A stretch of DNA of 64,000 nucleotides from Marinimicrococcus flavescens (GTDB lineage Bacteria; Pseudomonadota; Alphaproteobacteria; Geminicoccales; Geminicoccaceae). Location: assembly GCA_029211145.1 (NCBI GenBank), contig JARGEQ010000051.1, positions 1 through 64,000 on the forward strand, in the 5' to 3' direction. The translations under genes were made by a program, and so were the position numbers. The notes under the pieces were generated by a model. It ran no database searches. It saw nothing but the letters and a program-made list of their open reading frames with translations, and had not been told where the DNA came from. Each line of letters opens with the position of its first letter. Within the stretch, counting starts at the first letter, position 1. Below, piece after piece: positions 36,090 through 43,135 of the stretch.

Positions 36090-38501
36090 GTGCGCCGACT
36101 GCCAAGCATCCTAGCCCGCCTTGCTCTCGGGCTGCTCGTCCTGGCCCTGGTGGGTGCTGCCGGCCTGCTGTGGGTGGTGCACCGCTACAGCGAGGACCTG
36201 CCCGACTACGGCCGGCTCGCCGACTATGCGCCGCCCACCGTCACCCGCGTCCATGCAGGCGACGGCCGTCTCCTCGCCGAGTACGCGCGCGAGCGGCGGG
36301 TGTTCGTGCCGGTCGAGGCGATCCCCGAGCGGGTCAAGCACGCCTTCATCGCCGCCGAGGACCAGAACTTCTACAGCCATCCCGGCATCGACCCGGTCGG
36401 CATCCTGCGCGCGGTGGTCGACAATATCCGGCGGCTGCAGGACAACCGGCGGCCGCAGGGCGCCTCGACGATCACCCAGCAGGTCGCCAAGAACTTCCTG
36501 CTGACCAACGAGCTGTCGCTCGACCGCAAGATCAAGGAGGCGATCCTCGCCTTGCGGATCGAGCGGGCCTTCAGCAAGGACCACATCCTCGAGCTTTACC
36601 TGAACGAGATCTTCCTGGGCGCCCGCTCCTACGGCGTGGCGGCGGCCGCGCTCAACTATTTCAACAAGTCGCTGGACCAGCTCTCGCTGTCCGAGGCGGC
36701 GTTCCTGGGCGGCCTGCCCAAGGCGCCGTCGCGCTACGATCCGGCCCGCAACCACGATACCGCGGTGGCGCGCCGCGACTATGTCATCGGGCGAATGCTC
36801 GACGACGGCTACATCACCGCCGAGGAAGCGCGCGAGGCGCGCGCCGAGCCGCTGGTCGAGCGCGCCCGGGCTCCCGAGGAGTATGTGAGCGCCGATTTCT
36901 TCACCGAGGAGGTGCGCCGCCAGCTGGTGCGCCATTTCGGCGAGGAGGGCTTCTACGAGGGCGGGCTCTCGGTGCGCACGACGGTGGCCCCGCCGATGCA
37001 GGCGATCGCCGACCGGGCCCTGCGTCAGGGCCTCTTCGACTATGCAAGGGGCGAAGGCTGGCGCGGGCCGCTGGGGCGCATCGAGACCGACGATCCGCAG
37101 GCGCGGCTCGAGCAGCTGGGCAGCTTCGATCCCGGCTTCGAGCTGTTCCACTGGCAGCTCGCGGTGGTGCTGGCGGCCGGCGAGAATGGCGCGAAGATAG
37201 CGCTCGCCGATGGCAGCACCGGCCGCATCCCGCTTTCCGAGATGACCTGGGCGCGGGAGGCCCGCGAGGGTGGCGGGCTCGGCCCGGCGGTCAAGTCGGC
37301 GGCCCAGGTCGCCTCCCCCGGCGACGTGGTCGTCGCCGAGAAGCTCGCGGAGGACCGCTACGGGCTGCGGCAGCGGCCGCAGGTCGAGGGTGCCGTCGTG
37401 GCGCTCGACCCGCATACCGGCCGTGTCCTGGCGCTCAGCGGCGGCTTCAGCTACCGGCAGAGCCAGTTCAACCGCGCGACCCAGGCACTGCGCCAGCCGG
37501 GCTCGGCCTTCAAGCCGTTCGTCTACCTGGCGGGCCTCGAGGCGGGCATGACGCCGTCGACGGTGATCCTCGACGCGCCGCTCGCCATCGAGCAGGGTCC
37601 CGGGCTGCCGCTGTGGCGCCCCTCCAACTACAGCGACCGCTTCTACGGGCCGACCACGCTGCGCGTCGGCCTCGAGAAGTCGCGCAACGTGATGACGGTG
37701 CGGCTCGCCCAGGAAGCGGGTATGGAGCGGGTCATCGACGTGGCCCGGCGCTTCGGCATCGACCGCGGCCTGCAGCCTTTCCTCGCGGCAGCGCTGGGCT
37801 CCAACGAGGTGACCCCGCTGCAGCTCGCCACCGCCTATGCGATGCTCGTCAATGGCGGGCGCGAGCTCGAGCCCTACCTGGTCGAGCGCATCCAGGACCG
37901 GCACGGCCGCACCGTGATGCGCCGCGACCAGCGCGCCTGTGACGCATGTCGCGCGGAAAGCTGGCAGGAGGGCATGCTGCCGCCCGAGCTGCCCGAGGAG
38001 CGGCCGCTGGTGGTCGATCCGCGGCACGCGTTCCAGATGGTCAACATGCTGCAGGGCGTGATCGACCGCGGGACGGGCGCGGCAGCCCGGCAGCCGGGCC
38101 GGCCGTTGGGCGGCAAGAGCGGCACCACCAACGAGGCCAAGGACGCGTGGTTCGTGGGCTTCTCGCCCGATCTCGTGGTCGCCGTGTTCGTCGGCTACGA
38201 CCAGCCCAAGAGCCTGGGCAGCCGGGCTACCGGCTCGGGCGTCGCCCTGCCGATCTGGAAGGACGTCATGCTCGAGGCGCTCGACGGCGTGCCCCCCCAG
38301 CCCTTCCGCACCCCACCCAACGTCCGCATCGTCCAGGTCGACGCCTCGACCGGGATGCTGCCGGACGGGTCCACCGACAAGGTCATCTCGGAAGCTTTCC
38401 TGCCCGGCACGGAGCCGGTAAGAAGCGGGCCCGCAACGGCCGAGGGCGGCGACGGTCGCACCGGCCGGCCCGCCATGCCAGGCGCCGGCGGCATCTATTG
38501 A
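36090..38501 (+). CDS. mrcA: Penicillin-binding protein 1A (bifunctional transglycosylase/transpeptidase)
   Basis: An 803-residue inner-membrane murein synthase. A short cytoplasmic start and one membrane helix (LARLALGLLVLALVGAAGLLWVV) are followed by the GT51 glycosyltransferase (EDQNFYSHPGID with its catalytic glutamate, then GASTITQQVAKNF), an OB-like insertion, and the transpeptidase with SxxK (PGSAFKPF), SxN (KSRN) and KSGTT. The start is a GTG at 36090 with GGAG 7 bases upstream; upstream in-frame ATGs fall inside amiC. Cysteine pairing is possible at CDACRAE before the C-terminal part. Probably co-transcribed with amiC and prfB. Confidence 0.95.
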   Translation: MRRLPSILARLALGLLVLALVGAAGLLWVVHRYSEDLPDYGRLADYAPPTVTRVHAGDGRLLAEYARERRVFVPVEAIPERVKHAFIAAEDQNFYSHPGIDPVGILRAVVDNIRRLQDNRRPQGASTITQQVAKNFLLTNELSLDRKIKEAILALRIERAFSKDHILELYLNEIFLGARSYGVAAAALNYFNKSLDQLSLSEAAFLGGLPKAPSRYDPARNHDTAVARRDYVIGRMLDDGYITAEEAREARAEPLVERARAPEEYVSADFFTEEVRRQLVRHFGEEGFYEGGLSVRTTVAPPMQAIADRALRQGLFDYARGEGWRGPLGRIETDDPQARLEQLGSFDPGFELFHWQLAVVLAAGENGAKIALADGSTGRIPLSEMTWAREAREGGGLGPAVKSAAQVASPGDVVVAEKLAEDRYGLRQRPQVEGAVVALDPHTGRVLALSGGFSYRQSQFNRATQALRQPGSAFKPFVYLAGLEAGMTPSTVILDAPLAIEQGPGLPLWRPSNYSDRFYGPTTLRVGLEKSRNVMTVRLAQEAGMERVIDVARRFGIDRGLQPFLAAALGSNEVTPLQLATAYAMLVNGGRELEPYLVERIQDRHGRTVMRRDQRACDACRAESWQEGMLPPELPEERPLVVDPRHAFQMVNMLQGVIDRGTGAAARQPGRPLGGKSGTTNEAKDAWFVGFSPDLVVAVFVGYDQPKSLGSRATGSGVALPIWKDVMLEALDGVPPQPFRTPPNVRIVQVDASTGMLPDGSTDKVISEAFLPGTEPVRSGPATAEGGDGRTGRPAMPGAGGIY

Positions 38502-38563
38502 CCTGCGGCGGCGGGTCCTCAGGTCCCGCCGCCATGACCCATTCAGCTGTTCCCGGAGGAGCC

Positions 38564-39686
38564 ATGCGCGCGGAATTTGCCAATCTCGCCGATTCCATCA
38601 AGCAGGGTCTGGACCTGCTGCGGAGGCATCTTTGACTGGGATCAGGCCCTTGTCCGCCTCGATGAGCTGAACGCGCTCTCCGAGGACCCCAAGCTCTGGG
38701 AGGATGCCGAGCGCGCCCAGAGCATCATGCGCGAACGCACCCGCCTTGCCGACGCCGTGGAGCGCCAGCACTCGCTGGAGCAGCGGCTGGCCGACGTGTG
38801 CGAGCTTGCCGAGCTCGCCGAGGCCGAGGACGATGCCGAAACCCTGAGCGACGTCGAGGGCGAGTTCGCCGACATTAAGGCCACCGTCGACCGTCTGCAG
38901 CTCGAGAGCATGCTCTCCGGCGAGGCCGACGCCAACGACACCTTCGTCGAGGTCAATGCCGGCGCCGGCGGCACCGAATCGCAGGACTGGGCGCAGATGC
39001 TGCTGCGCATGTACCTGCGCTGGGCCGAGCAGCACGGCTACAAGGTGGAGTGGATCGAGGAGAGCGAGGGCGAGGAGGCCGGCATCAAGTCGGCGACCAT
39101 CAGGCTCACCGGCCTCAACGCCTATGGCTGGCTCAAGACCGAGTCGGGCGTGCACCGCCTCGTGCGCATCTCGCCCTTCGACAGCCAGGCGCGCCGCCAC
39201 ACCAGCTTCGCCAGCGTCTGGGTCTACCCGGTGATCGACGACCGTATCGAGGTCGAGATCAACGACAAGGACCTCAAGGTCGACACCTACCGGGCATCCG
39301 GCGCCGGCGGCCAGCACGTCAACCGGACCGATTCGGCGGTGCGTCTGACCCATCTGCCCACCGGCATCGTCGTGGCCTGCCAGAACGACCGCTCGCAGCA
39401 CCGCAACCGGGCGCAGGCGATGGACATGCTCCGCGCCCGGCTCTACGAGCTCGAGCTGCAGAAGCGCAGGGCCGAGTCCGACGCCATCGAGGCGCAGAAG
39501 ACCGACATCGGCTGGGGCCATCAGATCCGCTCCTACGTCCTGCACCCCTACAAGATGGTGAAGGACCTGCGGACCAGCGTCGAGAGCGGCAATCCCGGGG
39601 CCGTGCTCGACGGCAATCTCGACCAGTTCCTGGAGGCGAGCCTCGCCAAGGGGGTGGGCAACCGCCGCACCGAGGCCGCAGGCTGA
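38564..39686 (+). CDS. prfB: Peptide chain release factor 2, with programmed +1 frameshift
   Basis: Release factor that reads UAA and UGA. The first frame starts at ATG 38564 (GGAGGA just upstream) and encodes 23 residues ending LLRRHL, then meets TGA at 38633-38635. Skipping the T at 38633 joins it to the long frame beginning [13 protein letters not shown], for a protein of 373 residues spliced as 38564-38632 plus 38634-39686. The GGQ motif ([17 protein letters not shown]) that releases the peptide is intact. The frameshift senses RF2 shortage at its own UGA codon. Third gene after amiC and mrcA. Confidence 0.97.
38618..38636 (+). promoter_or_regulatory. prfB frameshift signal
   Basis: The sequence CTG CGG AGG CAT CTT TGA C carries an internal Shine-Dalgarno-like GGAGG a few bases upstream of the slip codon CTT, then the UGA stop followed by C. 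This is the same arrangement as the Escherichia coli prfB site (AGG GGG TAT CTT TGA C). The ribosome slips +1 on CTT and continues with GAC. Confidence 0.95.
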
Positions 39687-39736
39687 CGGCCGTAGCGGCC
39701 GGCCTCCGGCGGGGGCCGGCCGCAAGGGGCGCAGGG

Positions 39737-39898
39737 ATGTCCGGCATGCACGGGAATCATCGCCGCGAGCCGCACCAGGTCTGCAGCATCTGCAGCAAGG
39801 GCGAGCCGCGCCGCGAGCTGGTCTACGCGGCGCTGCTGCGCCCGGCGTAGATCGAGCGCTTGAACGAGATCACCCGCGGCCGCCAGAAGCCGCCCTGA
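39737..39898 (+). pseudogene. Decayed small zinc-ribbon gene
   Basis: A 37-codon frame with a C-x2-C pair (VCSICSKGEPRRELVYAALLRPA) ends at a TAG (39848-39850). The same frame then continues for 15 codons (IERLNEITRGRQ) to a TGA at 39896. From memory, the CxxC-x4-RREL pattern resembles the N-terminal ribbon of DUF1003-type proteins, which are much longer. I read this as a truncated, stop-interrupted remnant lying between prfB and the oxidoreductase gene. It could instead be a genuine 37-residue protein; certainty is low. Confidence 0.35.
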
Positions 39899-39968
39899 AC
39901 GGCCTCCGGCCGGTCGCCGCAGCGGCCACGGCGTGCTAAGCCCGCAGGAAAGCCTGCGGGAGGCATCC

Positions 39969-40946
39969 ATGAACATCTGCATGGTCGGTCACGGCATGAT
40001 GGGGGTCTGGCACTCGGACGCCCTCAAGGACCGCAGCGACGCCGTGCTGCACACGCTGGTCGGCCGCCGCGAGGAGCCCACCAGGGAGTTCGCGGAACGC
40101 TACGGCTACCGCAGATGGACCCTCGATCTTGCCGAGGCCCTGGCCGATCCGGCGATCGACGCGGTGGTGGTGGCAAGCCCCAGCGAGCAGCACGCGGCCC
40201 ACGCGCTGGCCTGCATCGCGGCCGGCAAGCCCACCCTTCTCGAGATCCCCATCGCCATGAGCCTGAAGGAGGCCGAGCAGGTAGCACAGGCGGCCGAGAC
40301 GGCCGGCGTGACGGTGGCGATGTGCCATCCGATGCGCTTTCGCCGCGAGCGCGACCCGCTCGTCGAGCGGCTGCGCGCCGGCGAGGAAAAGCTGCGCCAC
40401 GTGGCCGGCCGGTTCTTCATCCCCCGGCTCGAGAACATCGGCGCCACCGGCTACCGGCGCTCATGGACCGACAACATCCTGTGGCATCATTTCTGCCACT
40501 TCATCGATCTGGCGAGCTTTCTCTTCGGCGACGTGCCGGTCCGCCGCGTGCAGAGCCACATGAGCGGCCTCCACGAGCGCACCGGCATCCCGATGGAATG
40601 CGTGGTGCTGGTGGAGACGGAGGCCGAGCAGTCCTTTCTGGTGCACGGCAGCTACCATGCGAGCTTCCGGCTCTACGACAAGCTCCTCGTCACCGACCGC
40701 GACACCTATCTGTTCGACATCCTCGAGAACAGCCTGCGGACCCGGGAGGGTGTGGCGGCGATCGAGGACGAGAAGACCAACTGCGCCCGCGTCACCCACG
40801 ATTTTGTCGATGCGCTGCGCGACGGACGAGCGCCGCGCGCCCCGGCAGCCTCGGCGCTGCCCGCCATGCGCATCATCCAGCAGGTCCAGGACGCATGGGA
40901 CGCCCACCATGGTGCCCGCTCGCTGCCCGGCAGGCCGGGCGGCTGA
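39969..40946 (+). CDS. Gfo/Idh/MocA family oxidoreductase (LigC-like)
   Basis: A 325-residue NAD(P)-dependent dehydrogenase. The N-terminal Rossmann domain has NICMVGHGMMGVWHSDAL and the family motif LLEIPIAMSLKEAEQ. The C-terminal domain includes RSWTDNILWHHFCHFIDLASF, which closely recalls LigC (4-carboxy-2-hydroxymuconate-6-semialdehyde dehydrogenase) of the protocatechuate 4,5-cleavage pathway, where RSWTDHLLWHH is found. The assignment is from memory and the substrate is not proven. Start at 39969 with GGGAGG upstream. It is followed by its own-promoter TAXI binding-protein genes and a TRAP permease, so the encoded importer may supply its substrate or a precursor. Confidence 0.85.
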   Translation: MNICMVGHGMMGVWHSDALKDRSDAVLHTLVGRREEPTREFAERYGYRRWTLDLAEALADPAIDAVVVASPSEQHAAHALACIAAGKPTLLEIPIAMSLKEAEQVAQAAETAGVTVAMCHPMRFRRERDPLVERLRAGEEKLRHVAGRFFIPRLENIGATGYRRSWTDNILWHHFCHFIDLASFLFGDVPVRRVQSHMSGLHERTGIPMECVVLVETEAEQSFLVHGSYHASFRLYDKLLVTDRDTYLFDILENSLRTREGVAAIEDEKTNCARVTHDFVDALRDGRAPRAPAASALPAMRIIQQVQDAWDAHHGARSLPGRPGG

Positions 40947-40955
40947 GCCGCGGCA

Positions 40956-40984
40956 TTGGCAGGCGGACCCGCAGATGCTAAGGC
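40956..40984 (+). promoter_or_regulatory. Probable promoter of the first TAXI gene
   Basis: TTGGCA (40956-40961), a 17-base spacer, then TAAGGC (40979-40984) preceded by TGC. The same two boxes at the same spacing occur before the second TAXI gene (42071-42099), while most of the spacer differs. That conservation is the main evidence of function. Confidence 0.55.
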
Positions 40985-41025
40985 GCGACAACGCCAATAG
41001 GCCAGAAAACGGGAGGCACCAGAAA

Positions 41026-41967
41026 ATGAAGCGATCCACAGCCTGGATTCTCGCCGGAGCCGCCACGATTGCGCTCGCCGGCACCGCCAGCGCCGAGACG
41101 ATCAAGCTCATGACCGGCCCGCAGGGCGGCTCTTGGTATCCGCTGGGCGGGGCCATCAAGAATTTCGTCGAGAAAGACGTTGAGGGCGCCTCGGTACAGG
41201 TGCTGCCGGGTGCCGGCATCGCCAACGTCAAGGGTTTGCAGAGCGAGAAGGCCGATATCGGCTTCGCCAACTCGGTCTCGACCGTCGACGCCATCAACGG
41301 CAAGCCGCCCTTCGACGAGCCGGCAGTCAATGTCTGCAACGTCGCCACCCTCTACCCGCAGTATTTCCAGGTGGTGGCCCTGGCCGACGCCGGCATCGAG
41401 ACCCCGGCCGACTTCAAGGGCAAGGCGCTGACCACCCAGCCGCGCGGCAACACCGCGGAGGCCATCACCCAGCACATGCTGGAGGCCTACGGCCTGAGCT
41501 ATGACAGCCTCGAGCGGGTGAATTTCGGCTCCTATACCGACGGTGTGGAGCAGATGAAGGACGGCAATACCCAGGGCATGACGTTGGGCACCACCGCGCC
41601 TGCCGGCGCCATCATGGACCTGGCCAGCGCCCGCAAGATCAAGATCGTGCCGATCGAGGGCGAGGGTTTCGCGGCGATGCGCGAGCTCAACCCCGGCTAC
41701 AAGAACGTCACCATCAAGGCCGGCACCTATGACGGCCAGAGCGAGGACGTGAAAACGATCGGCTACGCCACCCACGTCATCGCGCGCTGCGATCTCGACG
41801 CCGATTTCGTCTACGCGCTGACCAAGGGCCTGGCCGAGAACGTCGACACCCTCTCCTCGATCGCCTCGGCCATGAAGGGCCTCACCGTCGAGGCCATGGG
41901 CGAGGATGTCGGCGTGCCGATGCACGAGGGTGCTGCCCGCTTCTACAAGGAAAAGGGCGCGATGTAG
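41026..41967 (+). CDS. TAXI family TRAP transporter solute-binding protein, copy 1
   Basis: A 313-residue periplasmic binding protein of the TAXI (TRAP-associated extracytoplasmic immunogenic) family. A signal peptide (about 1-23, ending GTASA) precedes ETIKLMTGPQGGSWYPLGGAI, the family-typical start. TRAP systems use ion gradients rather than ATP to import carboxylates and related solutes. Copy 2 downstream differs at about 42 of 313 positions by my count. It has its own promoter and a hairpin after it (41977-42005). The partner permease is probably the fused protein encoded at 43136. Start at ATG 41026 with GGGAGG upstream. Confidence 0.92.
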   Translation: MKRSTAWILAGAATIALAGTASAETIKLMTGPQGGSWYPLGGAIKNFVEKDVEGASVQVLPGAGIANVKGLQSEKADIGFANSVSTVDAINGKPPFDEPAVNVCNVATLYPQYFQVVALADAGIETPADFKGKALTTQPRGNTAEAITQHMLEAYGLSYDSLERVNFGSYTDGVEQMKDGNTQGMTLGTTAPAGAIMDLASARKIKIVPIEGEGFAAMRELNPGYKNVTIKAGTYDGQSEDVKTIGYATHVIARCDLDADFVYALTKGLAENVDTLSSIASAMKGLTVEAMGEDVGVPMHEGAARFYKEKGAM

Positions 41968-41976
41968 CGCCCCACC

Positions 41977-42005
41977 GGCGGGGACGCCGCCGCAGCGTCC
42001 CCGCC
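41977..42005 (+). terminator. Hairpin after the first TAXI gene
   Basis: A perfect 11-bp stem GGCGGGGACGC / GCGTCCCCGCC with a 7-base loop, 10 bases past the stop, followed by ACTTCTTCCT. Probably terminates or stabilises the first TAXI transcript ahead of the second promoter. Confidence 0.6.
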
Positions 42006-42070
42006 ACTTCTTCCTCCGGAAAACCTCGCCCGACCGGAGCGTCGCGCCGGGCCGCCTGCCGGCCCTGCCA

Positions 42071-42099
42071 TTGGCAGGTCATGGAGCAGGTGCTAAGGC
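42071..42099 (+). promoter_or_regulatory. Probable promoter of the second TAXI gene
   Basis: TTGGCA (42071-42076), 17 bases, TAAGGC (42094-42099) preceded by TGC, matching the pair upstream of copy 1. The hexamers and their immediate flanks (CATTGGCAGG, GCTAAGGCG) are identical in both; most of the spacer between them is not. Confidence 0.55.
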
Positions 42100-42133
42100 G
42101 CCCTCGCCGAACGTTTCGGTGGGAGAAATCTGT

Positions 42134-43075
42134 ATGAAGAAGCTTGTGCCTTCGCTGCTGGCCGGAGCGGCCATGGTGGCGCTCGCCGGCGCTGCCTCGG
42201 CCGAGACCGTGAAGCTGATGAGCGGCCCGCAGGGCGGCTCTTGGTATCCGCTGGGCGGGGCCATCAAGAACTTCGTCGAGAACGCTTCCGACGGCATCTC
42301 GGTGCAGGTGCTGCCGGGTGCGGGCATCGCCAACGTCAAGGGCGTGCAGGCCGGCAAGGCCGATATCGGCTTTGCCAACTCCGTCTCGACCGTCGACGCC
42401 ATCAACGGCAAGCCGCCCTTCGACGAGCCGGCAGTCAATGTCTGCAACGTCGCCACCCTCTACCCGCAGTATTTCCAGGTGGTGGCGCTGGCCGATGCCG
42501 GCATCAAGACGCCGGCCGACCTCGAGGGCAAGGCGCTCAACGCCCAGCCGCGCGGCAACACCGCCGAGGCCATCACCCAGCACATGCTCCAGGCCCACGG
42601 CCTGAGCTACGACAGCATGAGCCGGACCGGCTTCGGCTCCTACACCGACGGTGTGGAGCAGATGAAGGACGGTAATGTCCAGGTGATGACGCTGGGCACC
42701 ACCGTGCCGGCCGGCGCCATCATGGATCTTGCCAGCGCCCGCAAGATCAACCTCGTGCCGATCGAAGGCGAGGGCTTCGCCGCGATGCGCGAGCTCAACC
42801 CCGGCTACAAGAACGTCACCATCAAGGCCGGCACCTATGACGGCCAGAGCGAGGACGTGAAGACCATCGGCTATGCAACCCACGTAGTCGCGCGCTGCGA
42901 TCTCGACGCCGAGATCGTCTACGCGCTGACCAAGGGTCTGGCCGAGAACGTCGACACGATGGCCTCGATCGCCTCGTCCATGAAGGGTCTCACCGTCGAG
43001 GCCATGGGCGAGGATGTCGGCGTGCCGATGCACGAGGGTGCTGCCCGCTTCTACAAGGAAAAGGGCGTGATGTAA
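42134..43075 (+). CDS. TAXI family TRAP transporter solute-binding protein, copy 2
   Basis: A 313-residue paralogue of copy 1 with the same signal peptide plan (ending GAASA) and the same ETVKLMSGPQGGSWYPLGGAI start. Differences cluster at the extreme N-terminus, at residues about 50-56 (ENASDGIS against EKDVEGAS), and around 150-165 (MSRTGF against LERVNF). The C-terminal 25 residues are nearly identical. This could give two ligand preferences sharing one permease. Start at ATG 42134 with GGGAG upstream. A hairpin at 43083-43110 separates it from the permease gene. Confidence 0.92.
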   Translation: MKKLVPSLLAGAAMVALAGAASAETVKLMSGPQGGSWYPLGGAIKNFVENASDGISVQVLPGAGIANVKGVQAGKADIGFANSVSTVDAINGKPPFDEPAVNVCNVATLYPQYFQVVALADAGIKTPADLEGKALNAQPRGNTAEAITQHMLQAHGLSYDSMSRTGFGSYTDGVEQMKDGNVQVMTLGTTVPAGAIMDLASARKINLVPIEGEGFAAMRELNPGYKNVTIKAGTYDGQSEDVKTIGYATHVVARCDLDAEIVYALTKGLAENVDTMASIASSMKGLTVEAMGEDVGVPMHEGAARFYKEKGVM

Positions 43076-43082
43076 CAATCGC

Positions 43083-43110
43083 CGGCGGGGCGGCTCGGCC
43101 CGTCCCGCCG
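43083..43110 (+). terminator. Hairpin between TAXI copy 2 and the TRAP permease
   Basis: An 11-bp stem (one G-T pair) CGGCGGGGCGG / CCCGTCCCGCCG around a 6-base loop, followed by ATTTTG. A leaky terminator here would make binding protein more abundant than permease, a common need in such importers. Confidence 0.6.
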
Positions 43111-43135
43111 ATTTTGCAGAAGGCAAGCGACTATC

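Larger units (their letters stand above)
40956..43075 (+). repeat. Tandem duplication of promoter plus TAXI binding-protein gene
   Basis: The unit at about 40956-42005 (promoter, gene, 3' hairpin) is repeated at about 42071-43110 with a constant offset of 1108 bases inside the genes. Identity is mosaic. For example 41275-41378 equals 42383-42486 without a mismatch over 104 bases, while other parts are clearly diverged. Both genes encode 313 residues. Confidence 0.85.

Noticed and set aside
38630..38636. Sequencing error or pseudogene in prfB
   Set aside because: The interruption is the textbook CTT-TGA-C frameshift site with an upstream GGAGG, so it is programmed.
39737..39898. Read-through or pyrrolysine use of the TAG in the small zinc-ribbon frame
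   Set aside because: No sign of a pyrrolysine system, and the downstream part is only 15 codons; decay is simpler.
40956..40984. Sigma-54 promoter reading of the TTGGCA box before the TAXI genes
   Set aside because: A sigma-54 site needs GG and GC ten bases apart; here the nearest GC is eleven bases away in both copies. A sigma-70-like -35/-10 pair at 17 bases fits better.
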